A stretch of 64,000 nt of DNA from positions 131,501 through 195,500 of the forward strand of contig NZ_RCNT01000003.1 in assembly GCF_003688285.1 (NCBI RefSeq). The letters are read 5' to 3'. Made by a program: the position numbers and the translations under genes. This DNA is from Rhodophyticola porphyridii. GTDB taxonomy: Bacteria; Pseudomonadota; Alphaproteobacteria; Rhodobacterales; Rhodobacteraceae. The notes beneath the pieces are model-generated. The model was given only the letters and a program-made list of their open reading frames with translations. It made no database searches and was not told the DNA's origin. Shown here one piece after another: positions 19,529 through 29,575 of the stretch. Position 1 is the first letter of the stretch; the number at the start of each line of letters is the position of its first letter.

Positions 19529-19837
19529 ATGCAGACTGAGGAGCCCATTTGCCCCTTATGTGACCGGGCGATCCCGAAGAACGCCCGGCAAAGCCTTCAC
19601 CACCTGATCCCGCGTTTGCGGGGCGGGAAGGGAGGGCCGACCGTGCGCCTGCATCAGATCTGCCACAACGAGATCCACGCGACCCTCAGCGAAGCGGAGC
19701 TCGCGCGTGACTTCAATACGGTTGAGGCGTTGAAAAGCCATCCACGGCTGGCCGGGTTCATCGCATGGGTTCGCAAACGACCGCCCGGATTTCACTCCAA
19801 AACGCCGGGCGGGCGCCGCTCGTGGAAAACGCGGTGA
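19529..19837 (+). CDS. Small HNH-type nuclease-like protein
   Basis: A 102-residue protein with CPLC near the N-terminus, then SLHHLIPRLRGGKGG, VRLHQICHNEIHA: the His-His, Asn and His of an HNH/beta-beta-alpha metal finger with CxxC/C zinc-like ligands. Stand-alone HNH proteins of this size are common in Rhodobacterales and have no proven role. It sits alone between the mscS gene (divergent) and the enoyl-CoA hydratase gene (convergent), with no methyltransferase partner, so it is not an obvious restriction enzyme. Confidence 0.78.
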   Translation: MQTEEPICPLCDRAIPKNARQSLHHLIPRLRGGKGGPTVRLHQICHNEIHATLSEAELARDFNTVEALKSHPRLAGFIAWVRKRPPGFHSKTPGGRRSWKTR

Positions 19838-19872
19838 CCGGCGCGGCGGGCGGGGCTCGAAAGCCCTACCCG

Positions 19873-20493
19873 TTACCGGCAAAGCCGCTTGATGCCTCGC
19901 AGCGTTTCGGCATCGCCCGCCAGCGCATCCGCCGCCAGATCCCGCGCCATCGCCAACAGTCCGTCGCGCAGGACAAGTCGGTCGATCAATCCGAAGTCCA
20001 GAGCTTCCTGCGCGGTCAGCTTCTGGCCTGCCAGCAACAGCAGTTTTGTGCGCGCAAGCCCGATCAGCGCTGCCATCCGCGCCGGGTCGGACGGCTGCGG
20101 CAGAAAACCCAGTTTCGCCACGGGATAGAAAAACCGGGCCTCCGGAACGGCGATCCGCAGGTCGCAGGCCAGCACCATGCCGAAGGCGCCGCCCGCCAGC
20201 GTCCCGTTCAGGGCGGCGATGCTCAGGCAGGGCAGATCCGCGATGGCGCCGGAAAGCCGTTCCCATATGGGCGAGGTCGCAAGGCCCGCCTTCGCAGCCT
20301 CCAGATCCGCGCCCGCGCTGAAAACCCGGTCACCCGCACCGGTCAGAACCAACGCGCGCACCGACGGATCATTCCCTGCATCCTCTGCGATCTCCGCTAG
20401 ATGACGCAACATGTCCTCGGTCAGCGAGTTGGCCTTGTCGGGCCGGTTCAGCATCACAAGCCACAGGCCGCCCTCGCGGATCAGGTCGATCAT
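19873..20493 (-). CDS. Short enoyl-CoA hydratase/isomerase family protein
   Basis: A 206-residue crotonase-fold protein. FSAGADLEAAK and NGTLAGGAFGMVLACDL give the oxyanion-hole segments. At about 206 residues it lacks much of the C-terminal helical domain of ordinary 255-265-residue hydratases, so it may be a minimal member rather than a beta-oxidation enzyme. The first catalytic Glu of hydratases is replaced (GGAFGMV instead of GGGCELA), so hydration activity is doubtful. It overlaps the SDR gene by 4 bp and is probably co-translated with it. Confidence 0.8.
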   Translation of the reverse strand: MIDLIREGGLWLVMLNRPDKANSLTEDMLRHLAEIAEDAGNDPSVRALVLTGAGDRVFSAGADLEAAKAGLATSPIWERLSGAIADLPCLSIAALNGTLAGGAFGMVLACDLRIAVPEARFFYPVAKLGFLPQPSDPARMAALIGLARTKLLLLAGQKLTAQEALDFGLIDRLVLRDGLLAMARDLAADALAGDAETLRGIKRLCR

Positions 20494-21245
20494 GCCGTCA
20501 GGCCGATCCGGGCGCGCAGTTCCTCGTCGCGCAGTGACAGCTCGGTGCCCAGAAGATCATCCGCCTCGGCCCCGCACATCCAGACAAGCGCCCGGGCCGG
20601 CCAATCGGGCGGGATATGGTCCGACCACTCCAGCTTGCTGACCGGGTTCAGGCCGCTGGACTTGATCTCGCGTTGCATCTGTGTGGCCACGGTGCCCGGT
20701 GACAGACCCATCGCGCGAATACCCTGATCGGCCGCCTCCTTGTGCAGACACATGGTCAGCATCGCAGCACCCGCCTTGGACGTGCAGTAATGGCTCCATC
20801 CCTCCAGCGCGTTATGCGCCGCACCGGAGCTGATGGTGATGATCGTTCCGCCGCCGCGGGCGATCATCCCGGGCATCGCCGCGCGCATCCCGTTGAAAAC
20901 ACCCTTCAGATTGATGTCGATCACATGGGACCACGCCTCCGGATCGGCATTCACAAGATGGGAGATCGGCTCGATCACCCCGGCATTGTTGATCAGCACG
21001 TCCAGCCCACCAAAAGTCTCGACGGCGGCGGCAATCGCGGCCTCGACCTCCCAGTAGCGGCTGACGTCGCAGGGCACAGCAAGTGCGGTATCGCCGATCT
21101 CGCCGGCCAGATCGGCAATGGCTTCCTGCGAGCGGGCCAACAGGACGACATTTGCGCCCTCGGCGGCAAATGCCCGTGCCGCGGCTGCGCCGATACCTCG
21201 ACTTGCCCCCGTAATCATGACCGTTTTTCCGCCTGGCATATCCAT
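20490..21245 (-). CDS. Short-chain dehydrogenase/reductase
   Basis: A 251-residue classical SDR: TGASRGIG for NAD(P) binding, NNAGVI, the catalytic Ser in ITISSGAAH and YCTSKAG for Tyr-x3-Lys. The start at MDMPGGKTVM is preceded by AGGGG at close spacing; the open frame reaches further upstream without a better site. Substrate unknown. It forms a two-gene unit with the short crotonase-family protein and diverges from the DUF2125 gene. Confidence 0.88.
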   Translation of the reverse strand: MDMPGGKTVMITGASRGIGAAAARAFAAEGANVVLLARSQEAIADLAGEIGDTALAVPCDVSRYWEVEAAIAAAVETFGGLDVLINNAGVIEPISHLVNADPEAWSHVIDINLKGVFNGMRAAMPGMIARGGGTIITISSGAAHNALEGWSHYCTSKAGAAMLTMCLHKEAADQGIRAMGLSPGTVATQMQREIKSSGLNPVSKLEWSDHIPPDWPARALVWMCGAEADDLLGTELSLRDEELRARIGLTA

Positions 21246-21353
21246 GTCGCCCCTTTGCTTGACCTCCGCCGGACCGACGGCCCAATCGGCTCTTGACCCT
21301 GTCAGACGCGCGTCCGAACATCGCATGATGCAATTCACCCTTGGTAGGTCGTT

Positions 21354-22859
21354 ATGTCAAAGCTGAAAACCTTTTCCCTAAGTCTTTCCACCATTGCGCT
21401 TCTCGCGGCAGCCCCTGCGCTGGCCGATGTCGACGCCCGGGAGATCTGGGACGAATGGCAGGCGCAGGGCGCCGCAATCGGTCAAACCCTTTCCGCCACG
21501 TCCGTCACGGATACCGATACCGGTCTTCGGATCAGCGGCATGACGGTGTTGGCTGATCAGGGCGGGAGCACATCGACCGTGGAGATCGACGAGATCACGC
21601 TCAACGAAAACGCCGATGGGACGCTGAGCGTCGAAATGTCCGACCCCGTCCGTATCACGACCGTAAGCCAGATCGATGACGGACCGGCAGTCCGTATTGA
21701 CATGGGTGTTCGCCATCAGGGGTTGAACATCACCGTGTCCGGAGATGCCGGCGCGCGCGACTATGAGTATGACGCCGACAGCATAACGATCAGCAGTGAA
21801 CAGATGACTGTCGATGGCCAGTCGGCGGGAGAGATGAATATTGCCGCCACCATCACGGATTTCGCGGGCCAGCACATGCTCACCGGCGATACGGTCGAGA
21901 CGACGGAGATCACCTCCAGCAGCAGTTTCTCGGGCATGTCGGGCACGATCGATGCCGCCGCGCCGAACGGTCAGGATGGCGGGTTCAAGCTCAGCTTCAA
22001 CATGGGCCCGATGACATCGACCGGTTCCGGCAGCATGTTCGCGTTGGCGTTCATATCGCAGATGTCCGATGATACCTCCGTTCCGGAGAATTTTTCCCTC
22101 CTGAGCGATCTGGAGTACGAGCGGCTGAGTTACGAAATGACCGTCGATGAAGCCGGAAGCAGCTTCAACATGTCCTTCGCCAATGAAGGCGGCGAGATGG
22201 GCGTGGCGCTCACCGAAGGCGGGCTTACTTATGATCTCTCGGCCGTGAATGTCGACGCGGCGATTCTGACGAACGAGTTTCCGGCACCGATCGAGATCAG
22301 CGCGGACTCCACCGGCTTCCTCTTCACACTGCCTCTGATGCCCGAGGACGAGCCCTCGGACATGGCGCTCAGGCTGGACTACCGGGGGCTTGAGGTGAAT
22401 GAGGCGCTTTGGAGCATGATCGACCCGGGCCAGGCGATCCCGCGCGATCCCGCGACCCTGATCGTTGACATCACCGGCAAGGTTCAGATGCTCGTCAATC
22501 TGCTGGCAGGTGATCCGACTGCGTTTCAGGGCCCTCCCGGAGAGCTGCGCGAGGTTACGCTCAACGATCTGCAGATCAACGCTGCGGGCGCCTCTCTGGA
22601 AGGGGAAGGCGATCTTGAGTTCGCGCCCGGCCAGATGGTGCCCATGCCGGTTGGCACAATCGATCTGCGCGCCGCCGGACTCAATGCGCTGCTGGACCGT
22701 CTGACATCTGCCGGACTCCTGCCCGAGCCGCAGGCCGCCATGGTGCGGGGCATGTCGGGCATGTTCGCACGCCCCGGCCCGACCGCGGACACGCTCGAAA
22801 CCACGATCGAATTCCAGCCCGGCGGCGGCATCACCGCCAATGGCATTCCGCTGCAATAG
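21354..22859 (+). CDS. DUF2125 exported protein
   Basis: A 501-residue precursor with a signal peptide (cleavage after APALA, about residue 24). The mature protein is acidic, rich in beta-strand and Ser/Thr, with many amphipathic strands such as GLRISGMTVLAD and ADTLETTIEFQPGGG at the end. It matches the DUF2125 family, which has a long repetitive beta fold like AsmA-type or lipid-transfer proteins; function is not known. It is monocistronic with a strong terminator. Confidence 0.78.
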   Translation: MSKLKTFSLSLSTIALLAAAPALADVDAREIWDEWQAQGAAIGQTLSATSVTDTDTGLRISGMTVLADQGGSTSTVEIDEITLNENADGTLSVEMSDPVRITTVSQIDDGPAVRIDMGVRHQGLNITVSGDAGARDYEYDADSITISSEQMTVDGQSAGEMNIAATITDFAGQHMLTGDTVETTEITSSSSFSGMSGTIDAAAPNGQDGGFKLSFNMGPMTSTGSGSMFALAFISQMSDDTSVPENFSLLSDLEYERLSYEMTVDEAGSSFNMSFANEGGEMGVALTEGGLTYDLSAVNVDAAILTNEFPAPIEISADSTGFLFTLPLMPEDEPSDMALRLDYRGLEVNEALWSMIDPGQAIPRDPATLIVDITGKVQMLVNLLAGDPTAFQGPPGELREVTLNDLQINAAGASLEGEGDLEFAPGQMVPMPVGTIDLRAAGLNALLDRLTSAGLLPEPQAAMVRGMSGMFARPGPTADTLETTIEFQPGGGITANGIPLQ

Positions 22860-22879
22860 CCGGCTCTGCCGGTAACCGA

Positions 22880-22920
22880 ACCGCCCGGCGCTGTACCCGA
22901 GCGCCGGGCGGTTTCCCTTT
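22880..22920 (+). terminator. Rho-independent terminator of the DUF2125 gene
   Basis: ACCGCCCGGCGC pairs with GCGCCGGGCGGT over 12 bp across a 9-nt loop, followed by TTCCCTTT. It lies 20 bp after the stop codon. Confidence 0.88.
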
Positions 22921-22999
22921 GCCCGGTCTTGCACCGCCGTCCACCCGGCTCTAGGTCACATGGCAGACAGAGCCCCCGCGCCTTCAGGACAAATCCGAT

Positions 23000-24346
23000 A
23001 TGACCCGATCCCTTTCCGATCTGACAGCCGATCTGCTGGCCGCAGCCAAGAGGGCCGGGGCCGATGCCGCCGATGCGATTGCGGTGGACGGCACGTCTGT
23101 CTCCATCGGGGTTCTGAACGGCAAGCTGGAACAGGCCGAACGGTCCGAAGGTGTCGAGATCGGGCTGCGGGTCATGGTCGGGGCGCGACAGGCCTGCGTC
23201 TCCGCATCGGACATCAACCCCGCCACGCTCTCCGAAATGGCCGACCGCGCCCTCGCCATGGCCCGACTCGCGCCCGAGGATCCCACCATCGGGCTGGCCG
23301 ATCCGGCGCAGCTGGCCACCGGGTGGGATGCAGAGGCGCTTGACCTGATCGATCCGACGCCGGAACCCGAACCCGCAGCCCTTGAAGACGCCGCCCTCAG
23401 GGCAGAGGCGGCCGCGCTGTCCGTTCCCGGCATCTCCCAGGTTCAGGCGACAACCGCCGCATACGGCCAGCGCCGGGTCCATCTGGCGGCGACGAACGGG
23501 TTTTCGGGCGGCTACGGACGCACCGATCATGGCCTGAGCTGTGTGGCGATCACAGGCGAAGGCACCGGGATGGAGCGGGACTATTACGGCGAAGGCCGCA
23601 GCCATGCCGAAGACATGATGGCCCCCGAAGAAGTGGGGCGCCTTGCCGCGGAACGCACGATTGCCCGCGCCGGAGCCCGCAAACCGCCCACCGGCGCCTT
23701 TCCCGTCCTATATGACGAACGGATTTCCTCCTCGCTTGTCGGGCATCTGCTGCAGGCGTCCAACGGCAGCGCCATCGCGCGCGGCGGATCCTGGCTTCGC
23801 GATGCACTGGGTCAGGATGTACTGCCCAGGGGCCTGTCGATCGTCGAAGACCCGCACCGGCCAAGGGTGACCGGTTCCCGCCCGTTCGATGGCGAGGGGC
23901 TGCCGACTGCGCGGCGCGAGATCGTGGCCGACGGTGTGCTCACCGGCTGGACGCTGGACCTTGCCACCGCGCGCAAGCTGAACATGACCTCCACCGCCAA
24001 CGCTGCGCGTGGCACCTCGGCGCCGCCATCGCCCTCGGTCACCAATGTCGCGCTGACGCAGGGCGACCTGAGCCGGGAGGATCTGCTGGCGCAGATGGGC
24101 ACCGGGCTTCTGATCACCTCGATGATCGGGTCCTCGATTAACCCGACGACCGGCGATTACTCTCGCGGCGCGTCCGGGTTTTGGGTCGAAAACGGGCAGA
24201 TCGCCTATCCGGTCAATGAATGCACCATCGCAGGCAACCTGCGCGACATGCTGCGCACGATCGTGCCGGCCAATGATGCACGCACTCATCTATCGCGGGT
24301 TGTCCCGTCGCTGCTGGTCGAAGGCCTGACGATTGCCGGAGCGTGA
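23000..24346 (+). CDS. pmbA: TldE/PmbA family modulator of metalloprotease TldD
   Basis: A 448-residue protein of the TldD/TldE superfamily. There is no HExxxH metal motif, so it is the TldE (PmbA) partner, not the TldD protease. Landmarks: QAERSEGVEIGLRVMVGARQ, NPTTGDYSRGASGFWVENG and PVNECTIAGNL. With TldD it trims unfolded or modified peptides; tldD is not in this window. A cysQ-like gene overlaps its 3' end by 14 bp. Confidence 0.9.
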   Translation: MTRSLSDLTADLLAAAKRAGADAADAIAVDGTSVSIGVLNGKLEQAERSEGVEIGLRVMVGARQACVSASDINPATLSEMADRALAMARLAPEDPTIGLADPAQLATGWDAEALDLIDPTPEPEPAALEDAALRAEAAALSVPGISQVQATTAAYGQRRVHLAATNGFSGGYGRTDHGLSCVAITGEGTGMERDYYGEGRSHAEDMMAPEEVGRLAAERTIARAGARKPPTGAFPVLYDERISSSLVGHLLQASNGSAIARGGSWLRDALGQDVLPRGLSIVEDPHRPRVTGSRPFDGEGLPTARREIVADGVLTGWTLDLATARKLNMTSTANAARGTSAPPSPSVTNVALTQGDLSREDLLAQMGTGLLITSMIGSSINPTTGDYSRGASGFWVENGQIAYPVNECTIAGNLRDMLRTIVPANDARTHLSRVVPSLLVEGLTIAGA

Positions 24347-25121
24347 AGACGATCTGAGCCTGCTTGTCGACGCTGCGCGCCGGGCCGGCGAGATCGCCGC
24401 GCGCCACTGGAAACAGGGCCCTCAGATCTGGGACAAGCCCGGGGGCGAGGGCCCGGTGACCGCCGCGGATCTGGCGGTGGACGAGATGCTGCGCACAACG
24501 CTGACCGCCGCCCGCCCCGATTATGGCTGGCTGTCGGAGGAAACCCCCGATACGCCCGCACGCCTGTCGCAACGCCGGACCTTCATTGTCGATCCCATTG
24601 ACGGCACCCGCGCCTTTATCGACGGCTCCCGCGATTTCGCCCATTCGCTGGCCATCGCGGATCGGGGGCAGGTCACTGCCGCGGTGGTCTATCTGCCGGT
24701 CAAGAATCGGCTTTTTGCCGCCGCCCTGGGGCGTGGCGCCACGCTGAACGGCGCGCCGCTTGCCGCTTCGACCCGCGATGTAGAGGATCAGGCCACCATC
24801 CTGACCTCCCGGCCCAATCTGCGCCCCGAGCACTGGCGTGACGCCCCGCCGCCCGTGGCCCGGCATTTTCGATCGTCGCTCGCCTATCGGCTTGCGCTGG
24901 TCGGGCAGGGGCGGTTCGACGGGATGATCACGCTCAGGGACAGCTGGGAATGGGATATCGCCGCAGGCGCGTTGATCGTGGCCGAAGCCGGCGGCGCGAT
25001 TTCCGACCGGCACGACCAGAGACTCGTGTTCAACAACCCCGTCCCGCAACTTCCCGGCGTTCTGGCCGCGGCCCCGGCGCTCCACCGGCAGCTTATGGCG
25101 CGTCTGGTCAGCGCCGCTTGA
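24333..25121 (+). CDS. cysQ: Inositol monophosphatase / CysQ-type phosphatase
   Basis: A 262-residue Mg/Li-sensitive phosphatase. The metal motifs are visible: LSEET (Glu ligand), VDPIDGTRAFI (Asp-Pro-x-Asp-Gly-Thr) and DSWEWDIAAGALIVAEAGG. The most likely substrates are 3'-phosphoadenosine 5'-phosphate or an inositol-type phosphate. The start is a TTG inside the end of pmbA, so translation is probably coupled. It precedes DUF4170 and waaA. Confidence 0.82.
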   Translation: MPEREDDLSLLVDAARRAGEIAARHWKQGPQIWDKPGGEGPVTAADLAVDEMLRTTLTAARPDYGWLSEETPDTPARLSQRRTFIVDPIDGTRAFIDGSRDFAHSLAIADRGQVTAAVVYLPVKNRLFAAALGRGATLNGAPLAASTRDVEDQATILTSRPNLRPEHWRDAPPPVARHFRSSLAYRLALVGQGRFDGMITLRDSWEWDIAAGALIVAEAGGAISDRHDQRLVFNNPVPQLPGVLAAAPALHRQLMARLVSAA

Positions 25122-25185
25122 CGGCTCACCCCATATCCGTAGGGTGCCGCCAAATTCCGACCCTTAGCCCAAAGGCACCGCATCC

Positions 25186-25428
25186 ATGACCCAACGCCTG
25201 CATCTTGTCTTCGGCGGCGAGCTGAAAGACCCTTCCAAAAATGAGTTCAAGAATGCCGACGATATTCATCTCGTCGGTATGTTCCCCGATTATGCCAGCG
25301 CCTATGCCGCCTGGAAATCCGAGGCTCAGCGCACGGTAGACGATGCCCATATGCGGTATTTCATTGCCCATATTCACCGCCTGCGGGATGAGGAAACCGA
25401 GGCTTCGCCAACCGAAGAGCTGGGGTAA
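25186..25428 (+). CDS. DUF4170 small protein
   Basis: An 80-residue soluble protein: HLVFGGELKD, VGMFPDYASAYAAWKSEAQRTVDDAHMRYFIAHIHRL. It matches DUF4170, a small alphaproteobacterial family almost always found between cysQ-like and waaA genes. Function unknown; the neighbours suggest a link with Kdo/lipid A assembly. It ends 6 bp before waaA, so the two are co-transcribed. Confidence 0.85.
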   Translation: MTQRLHLVFGGELKDPSKNEFKNADDIHLVGMFPDYASAYAAWKSEAQRTVDDAHMRYFIAHIHRLRDEETEASPTEELG

Positions 25429-25434
25429 GCCGCC

Positions 25435-26742
25435 TTGGGCCAATCCCTTATTCTTGCTGGCTATCTCCTGTTTTCAGCCCGCGCCGAAGCCTTCGCCGAG
25501 CGCAAGTTGGCCGCACGCTTGCGCATCGGCAAGGAAGACGAGGCGCGCCTTGACGAGCGCCGTGGCATCGCTTCCCGTCCCCGGCCCGACACGCCGCTGA
25601 TCTGGTTTCACGCAGCCAGCGTGGGCGAGTCGCTGGCGCTTCTGGAGCTGATCCGGCGGCTGATCGAGGAGCGCCCGGATATCTCGGTCCTGGTCACCAC
25701 CGGGACAGTCACCTCCGCCAAGGTGATGGACAGCCGCCTGCCGGACGATGCCTTTCACCAGTACGCCCCGATGGACGCGCTGCCTTTCGTGCGCCGCTTT
25801 CTCGATCATTGGCGCCCCGACCTGGCGGTCTGGACCGAAAGCGAGCTTTGGCCGGCGCTGATCACCGAAACCGATGCGCGCGGTATCCCGATGCTGTTGA
25901 TCAATGCGCGCATGTCCAAGGCCAGCCATGACAGGTGGCGGTTCCTCAAGGGCGTGGCGCGCAGTCTGCTGAGGCGCTTCACCTTCGCCCATGTGCAGGA
26001 CGATGTCACCGCGGGCTATCTGCGCCGGCTTGGTCTGCCGGCGGACCGGCTCAAGGTGACCGGTACGCTGAAGGAAGGGGCCGCGGCTCTCCCCTATGAC
26101 GAGAACGAGCGCGCCCGGCTTGCCTCCCGGCTGGCAGGACGACCCGTCTGGCTGGCCGCCTCCACCCATAAGGGGGAGGAGAAGAAGGTACTGGAGGCGC
26201 ACAGTCTCGCCATGCGCGGCAACCCGCGCCTGCTCCTGATCATCGTGCCGCGCCATCCCGAGCGCGGCGACGCGGTGGCCGAGCTGCTGCAGACGACGGG
26301 CTGGAGTTATGTCCGCCGCACGGCAGACGAAACGCCCGATGGCGACACCCAGGTTTATCTGGCCGATACCGTGGGCGAGCTGGGTCTGTGGTATCGTCTG
26401 GCTCCGGTCAGCTTCGTCGGCGGTTCGCTGGAACCGATCGGCGGGCACAACCCGTTCGAGCCCGCGGCGCTCGGCTCCGCCATTCTGCACGGGCCCTATG
26501 TCACGAATTTCGTCGATATCTACCAACGCCTGACCGAAGCCAAGGCTGCCCGCCTCGTCTCCTCCCCCGAAAGCCTGGCCGCCGCGGTCAACGATCTGAT
26601 GAACCCCGATCACGCCGCCGCCATGGCCAGCGCGGCATGGGAGGTGTCCTCCTCGGGCGCCAATGTGACCGATATGGCAGTCGATCTGCTGCTCGATACG
26701 CTCGATACGCCCCCGCCTCCGGCGCTGCCGAGGCCGGCGTGA
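25435..26742 (+). CDS. waaA: 3-deoxy-D-manno-octulosonic acid transferase
   Basis: A 435-residue GT30 glycosyltransferase that adds Kdo to lipid IVA at the inner membrane. Landmarks: [14 protein letters not shown] with the catalytic Glu, [23 protein letters not shown], and the CMP-Kdo site [17 protein letters not shown] through [19 protein letters not shown]. It starts with TTG. Its stop overlaps the start of lpxK, the next enzyme of the lipid A pathway, so the two enzymes are made together. Confidence 0.93.
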   Translation: MGQSLILAGYLLFSARAEAFAERKLAARLRIGKEDEARLDERRGIASRPRPDTPLIWFHAASVGESLALLELIRRLIEERPDISVLVTTGTVTSAKVMDSRLPDDAFHQYAPMDALPFVRRFLDHWRPDLAVWTESELWPALITETDARGIPMLLINARMSKASHDRWRFLKGVARSLLRRFTFAHVQDDVTAGYLRRLGLPADRLKVTGTLKEGAAALPYDENERARLASRLAGRPVWLAASTHKGEEKKVLEAHSLAMRGNPRLLLIIVPRHPERGDAVAELLQTTGWSYVRRTADETPDGDTQVYLADTVGELGLWYRLAPVSFVGGSLEPIGGHNPFEPAALGSAILHGPYVTNFVDIYQRLTEAKAARLVSSPESLAAAVNDLMNPDHAAAMASAAWEVSSSGANVTDMAVDLLLDTLDTPPPPALPRPA

Positions 26743-27740
26743 TGCAAGCGCCCGGCTTCTGGCAGCATCCGCCGGGGCTGCGCGCGGCGCTTCTCTCTCC
26801 GCTTGCGGCGCTTTATGCATCCGCGACCGCGCGGCGCTTGCGGGCCGGGCCGCGCGACACGGTCGGCATTCCCGTGATCTGCATCGGCAATCTCAATGCC
26901 GGAGGTACCGGCAAGACCCCCACAGTCATCGCATTGGCCCAGCACCTGATTGCCCGTGGCTGCACACCCCATGCGGTCAGCCGCGGCTATGGCGGATCCC
27001 TTGAGGGGCCGGTTCAGGTCGCCCAAGGCGCGCATGACGCAACGCAGGTGGGCGATGAACCGCTGCTCCTTTCAGCCTTCCTGCCGACCTGGGTGGCTAG
27101 GGACCGGGCGGCCGGGGCGCGGCTTGCCGCTACGGCCGGAGCCGATGTGCTCCTGCTGGATGACGGGTTCCAGAACCCCGCGCTGGCCCATGACCTCTCC
27201 GTGATCGTCGTCGATGCGGCATATGGGTTCGGCAACGGAAAGGTCATTCCCGCGGGGCCATTGCGCGAACCGGTCGGCACTGGTCTGGCGCGCGCCGATC
27301 TGCTGCTGTCGATCGGTCCGGACGCTGCGCAGGAAGATTTTGCCGACCGGTGGGGCGGACTGATCGACCTGCCGCATCTGACCGCGCGGCTGGAACCGCT
27401 GCCCACTGGTCTGCCCCTGGCGGGCCGCCCCGTTCTGGCCTTCGCTGGCATCGGACACCCGGAGAAATTCTTCGCCACGTTGCGGGAGATGGGGGCCGAT
27501 CTTCTGCGTGCCGAGCCTCTGTCCGACCACCAGCCCCTGACCGAGACGCTGCTGATGCGCCTGCAGCGTGAGGCAAAGCTTCTCGGCGCGCAGCTTGTCA
27601 CCACGGAAAAGGACGCGGTGCGCATTCCGCCTGCATTCCGCCAGTCGGTGATGACCGTCCCGGTACGCCTGCGGATCCACGACACGGGCCCGCTGGAAAC
27701 GGCGCTGAGCCGTATTCTGGACCGAAGCCCGGATATCTGA
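26742..27740 (+). CDS. lpxK: Tetraacyldisaccharide 4'-kinase
   Basis: A 332-residue lipid A kinase that phosphorylates the 4' position of the disaccharide. The P-loop is [27 protein letters not shown] is the conserved Asp-Asp-Gly-x-Gln motif near the active site. The ATG shares one base with the waaA stop (TGATG). The 3' end is followed 30 bp later by the convergent CoA-transferase gene. Confidence 0.93.
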   Translation: MQAPGFWQHPPGLRAALLSPLAALYASATARRLRAGPRDTVGIPVICIGNLNAGGTGKTPTVIALAQHLIARGCTPHAVSRGYGGSLEGPVQVAQGAHDATQVGDEPLLLSAFLPTWVARDRAAGARLAATAGADVLLLDDGFQNPALAHDLSVIVVDAAYGFGNGKVIPAGPLREPVGTGLARADLLLSIGPDAAQEDFADRWGGLIDLPHLTARLEPLPTGLPLAGRPVLAFAGIGHPEKFFATLREMGADLLRAEPLSDHQPLTETLLMRLQREAKLLGAQLVTTEKDAVRIPPAFRQSVMTVPVRLRIHDTGPLETALSRILDRSPDI

Positions 27741-27770
27741 CTACGCCACCGGGGTTAAACGCCCCTGAGT

Positions 27771-28892
27771 TCAGCCCGTTTCGTCATCTTCCCCCAATCC
27801 GGGGGATGGCCGATGCAACGCCACCTCGGCATCGGAAAACCGGAAAGGCGGGCGCACGCCCGGCACACCGTCCAGTTCGATCTGCAAGCCCCGCGCCTTG
27901 ACCTGAGGGTCGGCGAAGACCTCCGCCAGATCGTTGATCGGCCCCGCGGGCACACCTTCGGCCTCGCACGCGGCCAGCAGGTCGGCCTTGCTGCGCGCCC
28001 GCGTCGCGCCGGTCAGCCGCCGGGTCATCTCCGCACGGTTCGCAATCCGGTCCGCATTGGTCAGGAACTCCGCTGCCTCCGCCATATCGTCCAGTCCGAG
28101 CAGTCGGCAAAGTCGACGGTATTGCCCGTCATTGCCGGTCGCGATGATCAGCCAGCCATCCGCGCAATCGAAGACCTGATAGGGGGTCAGGTTCTGATGC
28201 GCGTTGCCGATCCGCTCCGGTGCCACGCCCGTGACCAGATAGTTCATCGCCTGATTTGCCATGAAACCCGTCGCCACATCCATCAGCGCCATGTCGATAT
28301 GCTGGCCCTTGCCGGTCGTGCCACGCAGATGCAGTGCCGCCAGGATCGCATTGACCGAATAGAGTCCCGTCAGAATGTCGGTGACGGCGATGCCCACTTT
28401 CTGGGGCTGACCTTGGGGGTCGCCCGTGACCGACATGATGCCGCTCATTCCCTGAATGATGTAGTCATACCCCGCCCGATGGGCATAGGGGCCGGTTTGC
28501 CCGAAGCCGGTGATCGAGCAATAGATGAGGCCGGGGTTCAGCGCTTTGAGGCTCGCATAATCAAGCCCGTACTTGGCCAGCCCGCCGACCTTGAAGTTCT
28601 CGATCAGGATATCCGCCTCCGCGGCAAACGCGCGGACCTTCGCCTGCCCTTCGGCGGTACGGAAATCGGCCACGACCGAGCGTTTGCCGCGGTTGCATCC
28701 ATGGAAATAGGCCGCCGACAGATCCCCTTCGCGCTGGACGAAAGGCGGTCCCCATCGTCGAGTATCATCCCCCTCGGGAGCCTCGATCTTGGTGACTTCG
28801 GCGCCCAGATCTGCAAGCGTCTGGCCGGCCCAGGGACCGGCCAGGATACGTGCAAGCTCCAGAACCCTGATACCGTCAAGCGGTGCCGTCAT
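27771..28892 (-). CDS. CaiB/BaiF (family III) CoA-transferase
   Basis: A 373-residue family III CoA-transferase: LDGIRVLELARILAGPWAGQ, the Asp nucleophile region around HIDMALMDVATG, and YDYIIQGMSGIMSVTGDPQ. The interlocked-ring dimers move CoA between acyl groups. The donor and acceptor cannot be told. It overlaps the dsbA-like gene by 4 bp as the last gene of dciA-dsbA-CoA transferase, an odd mix that suggests only loose functional linkage. Confidence 0.88.
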   Translation of the reverse strand: MTAPLDGIRVLELARILAGPWAGQTLADLGAEVTKIEAPEGDDTRRWGPPFVQREGDLSAAYFHGCNRGKRSVVADFRTAEGQAKVRAFAAEADILIENFKVGGLAKYGLDYASLKALNPGLIYCSITGFGQTGPYAHRAGYDYIIQGMSGIMSVTGDPQGQPQKVGIAVTDILTGLYSVNAILAALHLRGTTGKGQHIDMALMDVATGFMANQAMNYLVTGVAPERIGNAHQNLTPYQVFDCADGWLIIATGNDGQYRRLCRLLGLDDMAEAAEFLTNADRIANRAEMTRRLTGATRARSKADLLAACEAEGVPAGPINDLAEVFADPQVKARGLQIELDGVPGVRPPFRFSDAEVALHRPSPGLGEDDETG

Positions 28893-29563
28893 TGGGCGGC
28901 GGCAACCCGTTCATCCAGGATCTCGGCAAAGCTGGCATAGCTCATGTTGCTGAACTGCTCACCGTCGATGATGAAGGTCGGCGTGCCGGGAATATTGTGC
29001 TCTTCCTGATGCGCTTCGTAGCGGTCGACCAGTGCCTGCGCCATATCCGCATCGGTCAGGCAGGCCTCAAGCTCGGCCTCTCCCAGACCGACCGACCGCC
29101 CGATCCGCCGCAGGTTTTCCGCCACTGTGGCAGGTTCGCCCTGCACCCATTCGCGCTGCGTCTCGTAGATGCGGTCGACCACGGCGAAGTACCGCTCCGG
29201 CCCGGCGCAGCGCGCGACCATCGTGGCCCAAAGACCGAACCTGTCGAAATAGACCTCGCGATACACAAACCTGACCTTACCCGTTTCGATGTAGTTTTCC
29301 TTGATCTGCGGAAACACGTTTTCATGGAAGGTCGCGCAATGGGGGCAGGTGAAGGAGGCATATTCGATGACCGTTACCGGCGCATCCTCCTGACCCAGTG
29401 CCATATCGACGATTTCGGGCATGTCTCCGGTCGCCTGCGCACCGGCCGCGCCCAAGGGCGGCAGCGCGGGATTCCGGCCGCTTTGCCATGGCGCGATCAG
29501 GGCGGCTCCTCCGAGAACAAGGCCCGTGGCCCCGATGCCGGTCAAAATGGTCCTGCGCTTCAT
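28889..29563 (-). CDS. DsbA-family thiol-disulfide oxidoreductase
   Basis: A 224-residue exported thioredoxin-fold protein. The N-terminus (KRRTILTGIGATGLVLGGAAL) could be a Tat or Sec signal; the active site is ASFTCPHCATFH and the cis-Pro loop is GTPTFIIDG. CPHC suggests an oxidase of periplasmic cysteines. No DsbB partner is nearby. It lies 12 bp downstream of the dciA-like gene. Confidence 0.88.
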   Translation of the reverse strand: MKRRTILTGIGATGLVLGGAALIAPWQSGRNPALPPLGAAGAQATGDMPEIVDMALGQEDAPVTVIEYASFTCPHCATFHENVFPQIKENYIETGKVRFVYREVYFDRFGLWATMVARCAGPERYFAVVDRIYETQREWVQGEPATVAENLRRIGRSVGLGEAELEACLTDADMAQALVDRYEAHQEEHNIPGTPTFIIDGEQFSNMSYASFAEILDERVAAAQ

Positions 29564-29575
29564 AAACTGCTCCTT

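Noticed and set aside
19529-19837. Restriction-modification system formed by the HNH protein
   Set aside because: No methyltransferase or specificity gene is adjacent, and ccrM at 32.6 kb is a cell-cycle solitary enzyme.
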